Assembly (NCBI GenBank): GCA_023665755.1
Contig: JAMPDF010000003.1
Coordinates: 12,571 to 76,570, forward strand
Length of the DNA stretch: 64,000 nucleotides
Direction of reading: 5' to 3'
Source of the DNA: Prevotella sp.
GTDB taxonomy: Bacteria > Bacillota_I > Bacilli_A > ML615J-28 > CAG-313
This document shows, piece by piece, positions 24,220-32,347 of the stretch; the stretch's first letter is position 1; the number at the start of each line of letters is the position of its first letter. The notes beneath the pieces were generated by a model. It saw nothing but the letters and a program-made list of their open reading frames with translations, did not search any database and was not told the DNA's origin. The translations under genes and the position numbers were made by a program.

Positions 24220-26166
24220 TTATTCATTTGTACTTTTAATCATCAATTTACACATCAAATTTGAGAATTCAACACTATTGGTTAGTTTAAACCCTTCCAT
24301 CAATAAGGCTTGATTATATAATAAGTAAGCATAGTCTTTGATTTCTTCTGGATGGGTAGCATATACTTTGGTAAGTGCTTGGAATAAATCATGGTGAGGA
24401 TTGATTTCTAGAATTCGTTCCGCTTTGATTTTATCTGGAGTTGGCATAGCATCAATGACTTTTTCCATTTCAAATGAAATACCATCACCTGAAACAAGAC
24501 AAACTGGAGAATCAATCAATCGTTTGGATAAACGTACTTCTTTGACTTCAGTCTTTAATGCTTCTTGAATCGCTTCAAGTAAATCTTTGTTTTGTGTTTT
24601 GACTTCTTCAATTTTTTCCTTTTCCTCTTCTGTTTCTACGTCATCAAAAGTCGCTTGATTGATAGATTTGAACTCATGATCATCATATTTACCTAATATC
24701 TTCAGTAAAAATTCATCTACATCATCCGTTAAAATAAGTACATCAAATCCTCTTTTCTTGATGGCATCCATTTGAGGCATTGCTAATATTTCTTCTTTTG
24801 TTTTACCAGTTGCATAATAAATATCTTTTTGGCCTTCAATCATTTGGCTAACATAGGTTTGAAAGGTAACCATCTTTTCTTGATTGATAGTGCGATAAAT
24901 CAATAAATCTTGGAGTTGTTCTTTTTTGGCTCCATAATTTTCATATGCGCCAAATTTAAGCTGAATACCATAGTTTTGGAAGAAAGTCACATATTGATCA
25001 TAGTCATCTTTTAAAAGACTAGCAAGACGACTTAATATTTTCTTTTCAATGTTTTTTTGCATTAACTGTAAAACTTTATCTTGTTGTAACATCTCACGGC
25101 TAATATTGAGCGATAAATCACTAGAATCCACTACCCCTTTTACAAATCGTAAATAATCAGGGATTAATTCTTTGCATTTATCCATAATGAAGACACCTTT
25201 TGAATACAATTGTAGACCTCTTTCATAGTCAATAGAATGAAGATTTCTAGGTGGCAATTGTGGAATAAATAACAGTGTATGATAATTGATATTTCCTTCA
25301 ACATGGAACATCAAATGTAACATTGGTTTTTCATAGTCATAGAATTTTTGCATATAGAAATCATTCAATGCTTCTTCTATCACTTCTTGCTTTGGCTTTT
25401 TCCATAAAGGAATCATTGAATTCAATGTAGTTAGTGTTCTCACTTCTTCATATTCATCTTCTATTTCTTTTCCATTTTCATCTAATTTAGGCTCTTCTTT
25501 TGTCATATATAGCGTAATTGGATAACGGATATAATCGGAATACTTTTTCACCAAATATTGCAATGCATATTCATCTAGATATTGATCAAAATCTACTTCT
25601 ATTTTATCATCTTCTGATTTGATGTTTTCTTTTAAATATAATGTAATACTTGTACCATCTGTTAATTTATCTGATTCAGTAATTTCATATGTATCTTCAC
25701 CCGTTGAAATAAACCGATATCCTTGATCACTATAAGGTGATTTCGTATCTACAACTACTTTTTGTGCAACCATAAAGGCAGAATAAAAACCAACACCAAA
25801 TTGACCGATGGTTTCTGGATTCTCAGTTTCTTCTGATTTACCTTCCTCTAGTTTCTTCATAAAAGCAAGCGTACCAGATTTAGCAATCGTTCCTAGATTA
25901 TCGTTAACCTCTTCATAGGTCATACCAATTCCATTATCGGTAATGGTCAATGTTCTAGCATCTTTATTGATTTCTAAATGAATTTCGTAATCATTGCGTT
26001 TTGCTAGTTTTTCATCCGACAATGATAAATAGTGGTATTTATCAATTGCATCAGATGCATTAGATAACAATTCCCTTAAAAATATTTCTTGGTTTGTATA
26101 AATGGAATGAATCATCAAGTCTAAAAGTCGCTTGGATTCTGTCTTAAATTCTTTTATTTCACTCAT
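24220..26166 (-). CDS. htpG: Hsp90-family chaperone HtpG
   Basis: Protein of 648 residues, in the usual bacterial Hsp90 range. The N-terminal GHKL ATPase is clear: LRELLSNASDAIDK, the D-box ITDNGIGMT, and IGQFGVGFYSAFMVA. The middle domain includes VKGVVDSSDLSLNISREMLQ with the arginine that contacts ATP; the C-terminal dimer domain ends TNSVEFSNLMCKLM. I start at MSEIKEF because AAGGAG lies 9 nt upstream. A CIRCE element lies inside the leader, so HrcA should control it; in B. subtilis htpG is not CIRCE-controlled. Confidence 0.95.
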   Translation of the reverse strand: MSEIKEFKTESKRLLDLMIHSIYTNQEIFLRELLSNASDAIDKYHYLSLSDEKLAKRNDYEIHLEINKDARTLTITDNGIGMTYEEVNDNLGTIAKSGTLAFMKKLEEGKSEETENPETIGQFGVGFYSAFMVAQKVVVDTKSPYSDQGYRFISTGEDTYEITESDKLTDGTSITLYLKENIKSEDDKIEVDFDQYLDEYALQYLVKKYSDYIRYPITLYMTKEEPKLDENGKEIEDEYEEVRTLTTLNSMIPLWKKPKQEVIEEALNDFYMQKFYDYEKPMLHLMFHVEGNINYHTLLFIPQLPPRNLHSIDYERGLQLYSKGVFIMDKCKELIPDYLRFVKGVVDSSDLSLNISREMLQQDKVLQLMQKNIEKKILSRLASLLKDDYDQYVTFFQNYGIQLKFGAYENYGAKKEQLQDLLIYRTINQEKMVTFQTYVSQMIEGQKDIYYATGKTKEEILAMPQMDAIKKRGFDVLILTDDVDEFLLKILGKYDDHEFKSINQATFDDVETEEEKEKIEEVKTQNKDLLEAIQEALKTEVKEVRLSKRLIDSPVCLVSGDGISFEMEKVIDAMPTPDKIKAERILEINPHHDLFQALTKVYATHPEEIKDYAYLLYNQALLMEGFKLTNSVEFSNLMCKLMIKSTNE

Positions 26167-26180
26167 AACATTTCTCCTTT

Positions 26181-26207
26181 TTAGCACTCTATATATTTGA
26201 GTGCTAA
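26181..26207 (-). promoter_or_regulatory. CIRCE operator (HrcA box) before htpG
   Basis: TTAGCACTC, nine bases (TATATATTT), GAGTGCTAA: a perfect inverted repeat, overlapping the ribosome site region of htpG. Confidence 0.94.
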
Positions 26208-26211
26208 TACC

Positions 26212-26239
26212 ATTATACCACTTTTTTCCTATTTGTCAA
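26212..26239 (-). promoter_or_regulatory. SigA promoter of htpG
   Basis: TTGACA (26239-26234), 16-bp spacer, TATAAT (26217-26212). The arrangement is the same as that of clpB. Confidence 0.88.
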
Positions 26240-26289
26240 TAGAAAAGAAGTAAATATTTAGAATTCTTATGTTTTTTAAGAACATCTCA

Positions 26290-26327
26290 AGGCAAAAGCA
26301 CCTAGCCAACTAATTGTCTAGGTGCTT
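26290..26327 (-). terminator. Terminator after anti-sigma gene
   Basis: AAGCACCTAG and CTAGGTGCTT (26318-26327) form a 10-bp stem; four T follow on the minus strand. Confidence 0.7.
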
Positions 26328-26356
26328 GAAGTTTTAACCTTATACTAATGCCTTTC

Positions 26357-27715
26357 TTAACTATGTAAATAATCAATTAATGCTTGTTTTCTTGTTTGAA
26401 GTGCCTGTTTTGCTTTTTCAATATCTTCTAGATGTGCATTTTCAAATGATTCAAAAACTTGCTTTTTATATGCATTCAGTTTTTCTTCCGTATCCATTAT
26501 CGCTTGAAACGTCATATCTTTGATACTTGTTGGTAATTTTGACTCTAATGCTTCCATTTGCTTTAAGATTTCTTCAAATGTATAACAGATAGCTTGATAA
26601 GTTTGATTAGCGAGTTGTTCAGCACTAGTCAGCGCTACTTCTAAAGAAGCATATTCTGCTTCTAAATAAGTCAACTGAGCGGTTTCTTTCATACGTGTCA
26701 ATGCATCTGTATCTTCTGGAAGACTAGCCACATAGGCTCTTTGTTTCAATAATTCTGCTTTTTTCATAGCCAAATGATCAAGCGCGTTTTGATAATGTGA
26801 TGCATCACTAACAAAATTTTCATAGTAAGATTCTTGAAGACTTTGATAAGTCTGTATGAATGTTTGATAAACTGTATCATAAGCAGTAATACTGGTTTGA
26901 TAAATAGATTCTAATTGATCTACTACCCGCTTGGTGGCTTCTTTTTCTGCCAATTTAATTTCTTGCGCCTTAACCTGTTGATACATTTCCTCTAATTTTA
27001 CACTAGCAAAACTTGCTACTTCTAAATGATATAGCTCAACCACATGAATCAGTTGATCATAGGTCAAATTTTGAATTTCTTCTTCAGTTAAAGTTGGATC
27101 TAATGTCTTAGCTAGCGTTTGTAACTCTCCTATCACATATCCTTTAGCTTCGTTGATTTGTGCTTTTACATTAAGTTTTTCACATGCCTTTGATATATAT
27201 GATTTGGTTTTTTCTTGCATTTGTTGAGTTAACCGATTATTTTCAGCACTAATTGTGATGGTAACTTCATTCTCAGTAGTATTGACCAATAAATACCCCA
27301 TTTGAGTCTCTAACCGAATAATCGTTTCCACTGCCTCATCTAAAGTTTTTCCGACAATCGCCTCACCCTCTATAATCATTTTACCTTCATCATTACACCC
27401 TCTAATGGACAAAACTTGATTATTTTCATCGACAACCATCTCAATACTCGGATTGACATCCACTTGGACAATGGTTGGATGAGCTGCTACTGGTTTTTGA
27501 CCTGCCACAATAGCAATCACAATCGTTGCCACAATCATTAGACATACACATGGTGCTAGGACTTGTATCCATCTTTTATAGGATTTTTTCGTCTTTTCAT
27601 TTTGAATAACACCTACACGTTTTGATACTTGATCATATAATTCTTTTCTAGGTTCACTATTTTCTTTCATTTCACTTTTCACTTTACTCCTGATTTGTTT
27701 TTCGAATTGATTCAT
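26357..27715 (-). CDS. RsgI-like transmembrane anti-sigma factor
   Basis: Protein of 452 residues: a cytoplasmic N-terminus (1-48), one transmembrane helix (about 50-72), then an extracytoplasmic domain beginning VDVNPSIEMVVDENNQVLSI, which is the characteristic prefold of RsgI-type anti-sigma factors. The last ~270 residues are helical and coiled-coil-like, with no carbohydrate-binding module of the kind found in clostridial RsgI. The ATG overlaps the stop of the ECF sigma gene (ATGA), so it is the cognate regulator, releasing the sigma factor upon an external signal. Confidence 0.82.
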   Translation of the reverse strand: MNQFEKQIRSKVKSEMKENSEPRKELYDQVSKRVGVIQNEKTKKSYKRWIQVLAPCVCLMIVATIVIAIVAGQKPVAAHPTIVQVDVNPSIEMVVDENNQVLSIRGCNDEGKMIIEGEAIVGKTLDEAVETIIRLETQMGYLLVNTTENEVTITISAENNRLTQQMQEKTKSYISKACEKLNVKAQINEAKGYVIGELQTLAKTLDPTLTEEEIQNLTYDQLIHVVELYHLEVASFASVKLEEMYQQVKAQEIKLAEKEATKRVVDQLESIYQTSITAYDTVYQTFIQTYQSLQESYYENFVSDASHYQNALDHLAMKKAELLKQRAYVASLPEDTDALTRMKETAQLTYLEAEYASLEVALTSAEQLANQTYQAICYTFEEILKQMEALESKLPTSIKDMTFQAIMDTEEKLNAYKKQVFESFENAHLEDIEKAKQALQTRKQALIDYLHS

Positions 27716-28218
27716 ATTTCATACACTCTCCTTAAAGTTTCTAATCCATCATAATAAAGCCCTTGTACTTTCCCGATAGTCATTCCCAAACAACAAGCAA
27801 TATCTTTGAATTTATAATCATAGACAAAGCGAAGAATCATAATCCTAATGGTGTCTTCTTCTAGATGTTCACGGAATAAGTCTATCATTTCTCGGTGATG
27901 ATCCGTAGCATCGGCCGCTGTGCTTACGATTTCATCACTTACAATCGTATCTTTCTCCTTATTTCTAGTTACAAAATTTAATGCTATGTGTCTTGTAATT
28001 TGACAAATCCATTCCTTGAATTTTCCTTTTTCTTGATATTGATCAATGGAATGCACTATACGTATAAACACATCACTCACAATGTCTTCAGCGTCTTCTG
28101 CATTTCTGGTGTATGAATATGCAATATGATAAATTAAATGCACATATTGATCATACAATTGATGAAACGCTTCTTCATCTTTTTGTTTTAATTGGATAAT
28201 GAAATCAGTTTGGCTCAT
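27712..28218 (-). CDS. ECF-type RNA polymerase sigma factor
   Basis: Protein of 168 residues with region 2 (about 18-85: YTRNAEDAEDIVSDVFIRIV) and region 4 (about 115-165: LRFVYDYKFKDIACCLGMTI), and no region 3, as in extracytoplasmic-function sigma factors. GAAAGGA lies about 12 nt before the ATG. Co-transcribed with the anti-sigma gene. The upstream region 28219-28362 is very AT-rich and shows no clear SigA promoter; autoregulation is likely but not visible. Confidence 0.88.
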   Translation of the reverse strand: MSQTDFIIQLKQKDEEAFHQLYDQYVHLIYHIAYSYTRNAEDAEDIVSDVFIRIVHSIDQYQEKGKFKEWICQITRHIALNFVTRNKEKDTIVSDEIVSTAADATDHHREMIDLFREHLEEDTIRIMILRFVYDYKFKDIACCLGMTIGKVQGLYYDGLETLRRVYEI

Positions 28219-28362
28219 CGAATGTATTCCTTTCTCTCTTCACTAAACAAAACCCAAAAAATTCGTTTTTTATTCTATATTTTTATGATTTTTTTAAAAA
28301 AAATATATATTTACGTTTTATTCATTTGTAAATATATATTTTTTATTTTATTAACCCATTGT

Positions 28363-28441
28363 AAAAAAAAAGAAGACTGTAATTTGGGGGGATCAGTCTT
28401 CTTATACCCAGTCTGTAATTTGGGGGGACCAAACTAGGCAT
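28363..28441 (-). ncRNA. Candidate small RNA with two identical C-rich hairpin loops
   Basis: On the minus strand a predicted transcript of about 79 nt. Hairpin 1: arms 28430-28438 and 28407-28415, 9 bp including two G-U. Hairpin 2: arms 28394-28403 and 28370-28379, 10 bp, followed by nine T (28371-28363), a terminator. Both loops are 14 nt and differ only in the first base: G or A, then TCCCCCCAAATTA. A SigA-type promoter sits at the right distance upstream. The C-run could pair with G-rich Shine-Dalgarno sites, as described for C-rich regulatory RNAs of Firmicutes such as LhrC or the csRNAs. Alternatively it is a double terminator of rnc. No coding potential. Confidence 0.68.
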
Positions 28442-28445
28442 TAAT

Positions 28446-28474
28446 ATTATAACATATTTTTTTTTAAAAAGCAA
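28446..28474 (-). promoter_or_regulatory. Promoter of the candidate small RNA
   Basis: TTGCTT (28474-28469), 17-bp spacer, TATAAT (28451-28446) on the minus strand. It lies 50 bp after the rnc stop and would start RNA at about 28439-28441. Confidence 0.72.
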
Positions 28475-28524
28475 GCGTTTTTCGCTATTTTTTGAAAAAT
28501 TTTGCGTAAATATTATATTTTTCT

Positions 28525-29214
28525 TTATTTTTTGGCAACTTTAGACAAAGCATCCTTTGCTGCAGCTTGGTCGGCTTCTTTTTTGGAACGCCCCTGACCT
28601 ACTCCTAAAACAATGCCTTCTAGCAATACCGCTCTAGTAAAGGTGGGTTCATTGGATGTTCCCTCCTTTTTGATCAATTCATAAACCAAATTGGATCTAG
28701 TTTCAGATTGCACATATTCTTGCAATCTACTTTTATAATCTACAAACTCCACTTGGTCATTAGCTTTAATATGTGGAAAGACAATCTTTTCCAATATCTT
28801 TTTCACATCACCAATACCATTGGTAAGATACACCGCTCCTAAAAAGGATTCAAATGCATCATTGATGACCGCATCTTTTTTTCTTCCTCCAGATTGTTCT
28901 TCACCACGTCCTAGCAAAAGCAATTGATCAATACCTAAGACTTGGGCATATTTGGCATTGGCATTTTCACATACATACGTTGCTCTTAGTTTACTCATTT
29001 TACCCTCTGGTAAATCTGGAAAGTTTTCATATATATAATGGGCTACAAGCAGTCCTAATACAGCATCCCCTAAAAATTCAATCCGTTCATTGCTTTTTAA
29101 ATGATGTTCATTAGCATAAGAAGAATGGGTCATCGCAAGCAAAAAATGGGTAGTGTCTTGAATGTGAATATCAAATTGTTCTAAAATTTCATTTAATTTT
29201 TTCTTATTCAACAT
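28525..29214 (-). CDS. rnc: Ribonuclease III
   Basis: Endonuclease for double-stranded RNA, used in rRNA maturation and antisense RNA decay. Protein of 229 residues. The catalytic signature ERIEFLGD is at residues 43-50, the second acidic cluster is in INDAFESFLGAVYL, and the C-terminal ~70 residues form the double-stranded RNA-binding domain (GQGRSKKEADQAAAKDAL). It overlaps plsX by 11 bp. The genes usually found here in B. subtilis (fabD, fabG, acpP before rnc, smc after) are absent. Confidence 0.96.
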   Translation of the reverse strand: MLNKKKLNEILEQFDIHIQDTTHFLLAMTHSSYANEHHLKSNERIEFLGDAVLGLLVAHYIYENFPDLPEGKMSKLRATYVCENANAKYAQVLGIDQLLLLGRGEEQSGGRKKDAVINDAFESFLGAVYLTNGIGDVKKILEKIVFPHIKANDQVEFVDYKSRLQEYVQSETRSNLVYELIKKEGTSNEPTFTRAVLLEGIVLGVGQGRSKKEADQAAAKDALSKVAKK

Positions 29215-30223
29215 CCGTTTTATCCTCTAATGGGTGCGTTTCTAGATATGTTTTCATTTTACAAACAATATCCTTTTGAACCGCCTTATAAGCTAGCCGT
29301 ATTGCATTTTGATAGGCTTCTGGTGAACTTGCACCATGAGCCTTAATGACAATACCATCTACACCAAATAAGGTAGCTCCACCAATTTTATCTGCGCTGA
29401 AACGTTCTTGGAATCGCTTTAAATTTTTACGCATAAATAAATAACCGATTTTTCCACCTAATGAAGATTTAATTTCTTCTTTCAATGCTCTACCAAATGC
29501 TTTAGCTGTTCCTTCAAAAGATTTCATCGCTATATTCCCTGTAAATCCATCAGTGATGATGATGTCTGCATCACTAGTAAGCAATTCTTTTGGTTCTAAA
29601 TTTCCTAAGAAATTGAGTTCAGATGCTGCCAATAAATGATACACTTCTTTTTCTAATTCTCTTCCTTTTCCGGGCTCTGTTCCAATATTTAGTAAATAAC
29701 ATTTGGGGTTAGCAATGCCTTTGACCTCTTTGGCATAAATATTGGCAAACTGCGCATATTGTAAGATATACTCAGGTTTCATATCTGTATTGGCACCCAC
29801 ATCTAGCATAATTGCACCCGTTTCTTGAAATGATGGTACACTTGGACAAAGCGCTACTCGTTTCATTCCTTTGATTCTACGAATAATCAAGTGAGCAGCA
29901 ACAATAACCCCTTGTGTTGGACCACATGTCACTACACCATCTACTGTTTTATCCTTTACTGCTTGAAAGGCCATCACCATTGATGTATCTTTATTTTTTC
30001 TAATTTCATGAATAGGATCCTTTTCTCCCATATCTATTAACCTTGGTGCATGAACAATTTCAATACGTTCTGTTTGACCACCCAATTCTTTTTGAATGAT
30101 TGCCTCATCACCAAATAATACCAAGGTCACATCGGGATTTTCTTTAATGATTGCTTGGCAAGCCGGAATGGTTGTTTGATAACCGTAATCCCCTCCTGCC
30201 GCATCAATTGCAAGTCTAATCAT
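29204..30223 (-). CDS. plsX: Phosphate acyltransferase PlsX
   Basis: Makes acyl-phosphate from acyl-ACP, the first step of phospholipid synthesis with PlsY. Protein of 339 residues beginning MIRLAIDAAGGDYGYQTTIP, a variant of the usual IAVDAMGGD start. Other family stretches are TDGFTGNIAMKSFEGTAKAF and GVDGIVIKAHGAS. Located between recG and rnc as in Bacillus, which supports the call. Confidence 0.94.
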   Translation of the reverse strand: MIRLAIDAAGGDYGYQTTIPACQAIIKENPDVTLVLFGDEAIIQKELGGQTERIEIVHAPRLIDMGEKDPIHEIRKNKDTSMVMAFQAVKDKTVDGVVTCGPTQGVIVAAHLIIRRIKGMKRVALCPSVPSFQETGAIMLDVGANTDMKPEYILQYAQFANIYAKEVKGIANPKCYLLNIGTEPGKGRELEKEVYHLLAASELNFLGNLEPKELLTSDADIIITDGFTGNIAMKSFEGTAKAFGRALKEEIKSSLGGKIGYLFMRKNLKRFQERFSADKIGGATLFGVDGIVIKAHGASSPEAYQNAIRLAYKAVQKDIVCKMKTYLETHPLEDKTDVE

Positions 30224-30250
30224 ATCTTCTACCTCCGTTTTTTATTTTCT

Positions 30251-32293
30251 TTAATCTAACTGAGTTTGTTTTCTTTGGTAATTATTTGATGCCACTTCAT
30301 ATAATTTTTGATAATCGGCTTCAACAAATAAACTACCATTTTGAATCATTTCTTCAGAATCTATATTGGCAAGTTCTAATAAATCACTATTTTCTCGTAA
30401 AGATGCATATTTAAAATGCATAGCACCTGATTGCTTTTCACCAAAGAATTCACCAGGACCACGATGCTTTAAATCATATTCGGCCAGTGCAAAGCCATCG
30501 GTTGTTTGTTCAACCATTTTCAAACGTTCTATACTAGACTCTGTAGGGTGATCGGTTGTAACAAAGAAACAGTACGGAATACTATCACTTCTCATAACCC
30601 TACCTCTTAATTGATGAAGAGCGGCTACCCCAAATCGCTCTGCCCCTAAAATGAGAATGGTTGTTGCATTGGGTACATTTACACCGACCTCAATAACACT
30701 TGTAGCAACCAAAATTTGGATTTCTTTATCTAAAAATTGTTGCATAATATCTTCTTTTTCAGTTGGCTTCAATTTTCCATGAATGAGCCCTACTGTAGCA
30801 ATACCTTCAAAATAGCGTTTCATATTTTCATAAATTTCAGTAGCGTTCGCAGTATCCAGCACCTCTGATTCTTCAATCAAAGGTGTCACCACATAAATCT
30901 GATGTCCCGTAGCAAGTTCTTGTTTCATATGAACCATCACATCTTTTTTATGCGCTTTATCTACATATTTTGTTACTACCGCTTTCCTATTTTTAGGCAT
31001 TGTTTTAATAATGGATATATCAGTATCTCCATATGCAGATATGGCCAAAGTTCTGGGAATGGGCGTCGCACTCATCTTCAAGTAATTGACATCTAATCCT
31101 TTATTTTTTATCAATACCCTCTGACGTACTCCAAACCGATGTTCTTCATCTGCAATAACTGTTCCTAGGTTATAGTATGCTACGTCTTTTTGAAAAAGGG
31201 CATGTGTTCCTACAATGATTTGAATTTCATTGGTTGCTAATTTTTGAAGGATTTCCTTTCTTTCTTTTTGGCTAGTACTTCCAGTTAAAAGTCCAATTTG
31301 AATTTGAGAAAAATCTTGAAGCAAGTCTTGAAGTGTCGCAAAATGTTGTTTGGATAAGATTTCAGTTGGACACATCAATGCAGCTTGAAATCCACCAGAA
31401 ACAGTGGCCAAAAGAGCCATTACAGCAACAATCGTTTTCCCACTTCCTACTTCTCCTTGTAATAAACGATTCATAGCATAAGGCGCAGATAAATCTTTTA
31501 AAATATCTACAATGGCCTTATCTTGATCAGGTGTAAGCTCATAAGATAATTTTTGCCTTAACTGAGAAAGGACTTCTTCTTGATAGCAAATGGCAGGGCA
31601 ACCAGTTTCTTTTTGCCTCATATGATGTAAGTATTTCATAGATACTTGATATTGCAACAATTCTTCATATTGCATTCTTTTTTGTGCTTGTGCTATTTCA
31701 TCTAACTGATCAGAAAAATGCAAAATCCGGACCGTTTCTAATAAAGATAACAATTGGTGTTTTTCTAAGTAGAGTTTAGGCAAAGTTTCTTTAATTTGAT
31801 TTTTATACTTGCGAAAAGCTGTCAATAAAATTTCAAAGTATTTTTCATTTGCTATTTCTTTTACTCTATAAGTAGGTATTACATCACGACTTAGTTCATC
31901 TACTAAGACTAAGTTACTCACAGTGAATTGATTCATTGATTGATAAAATTTCCCTTGTACACGAATAACACTACCATAATTCAATTTCCCTTTCAAATAG
32001 ATGCGATTAAAAATGGTACAACGAATTTTAGTTCCCTCTACTTCTAATTGAAAGACAACGGTAGACAATTTGGATTTTAAATAATTAATGGCAATTTTGG
32101 AAACAATTGTTCCTTCTAAAATAATCGTTTCATCTAATTTGGCATCTTGTAAGGATTGCACTTTGAAATCATCATATTTAATTGGAAAATCAAATAGTAA
32201 ATCTTCTATTGTTTGAATTCCTTTTTTCTTAAAAATAGTCTTATAGCGTGCTAATATATATTCTTCTTCACTTACTTGATAATCTTTTAGCAT
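30251..32293 (-). CDS. recG: ATP-dependent DNA helicase RecG
   Basis: Branch-migration helicase that remodels stalled forks. Protein of 680 residues: an N-terminal OB-fold wedge domain (about 1-230), then helicase motifs LLQGEVGSGKT (Walker A), DEEHRFGV (the RecG/Mfd form of motif II, here DEEH for the usual DEQH), MSATPIPRTLA (motif III), VATSVIEVGVNVPNAT (V) and QLRGRVMRS (VI). The TRG region follows. Between fakA and plsX as in B. subtilis. Confidence 0.95.
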   Translation of the reverse strand: MLKDYQVSEEEYILARYKTIFKKKGIQTIEDLLFDFPIKYDDFKVQSLQDAKLDETIILEGTIVSKIAINYLKSKLSTVVFQLEVEGTKIRCTIFNRIYLKGKLNYGSVIRVQGKFYQSMNQFTVSNLVLVDELSRDVIPTYRVKEIANEKYFEILLTAFRKYKNQIKETLPKLYLEKHQLLSLLETVRILHFSDQLDEIAQAQKRMQYEELLQYQVSMKYLHHMRQKETGCPAICYQEEVLSQLRQKLSYELTPDQDKAIVDILKDLSAPYAMNRLLQGEVGSGKTIVAVMALLATVSGGFQAALMCPTEILSKQHFATLQDLLQDFSQIQIGLLTGSTSQKERKEILQKLATNEIQIIVGTHALFQKDVAYYNLGTVIADEEHRFGVRQRVLIKNKGLDVNYLKMSATPIPRTLAISAYGDTDISIIKTMPKNRKAVVTKYVDKAHKKDVMVHMKQELATGHQIYVVTPLIEESEVLDTANATEIYENMKRYFEGIATVGLIHGKLKPTEKEDIMQQFLDKEIQILVATSVIEVGVNVPNATTILILGAERFGVAALHQLRGRVMRSDSIPYCFFVTTDHPTESSIERLKMVEQTTDGFALAEYDLKHRGPGEFFGEKQSGAMHFKYASLRENSDLLELANIDSEEMIQNGSLFVEADYQKLYEVASNNYQRKQTQLD

Positions 32294-32310
32294 AATACCC
32301 TCCTATTTTT

Positions 32311-32337
32311 AAGAAAAAGTGGAGTTAGCTCCACTTT
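32311..32337. terminator. Terminator after fakA
   Basis: AAAGTGGAG (32316-32324) and CTCCACTTT (32329-32337) with a 4-nt loop; on the minus strand TTTTTC follows. It would partly separate fakA from recG. Confidence 0.75.
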
Positions 32338-32347
32338 CACTTTTTCA

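Noticed and set aside
28377..28430. Two copies of CTGTAATTTGGGGGGA 36 bp apart as a mini CRISPR array
   Set aside because: Only two copies exist, the gap is 20 bp, and each copy is the loop and stem edge of a hairpin between a promoter and a terminator; no cas genes are near.
28192..28437. 81-codon plus-strand frame antisense to the small RNA
   Set aside because: Low-complexity AT-rich translation, no ribosome site, and it crosses both hairpins.
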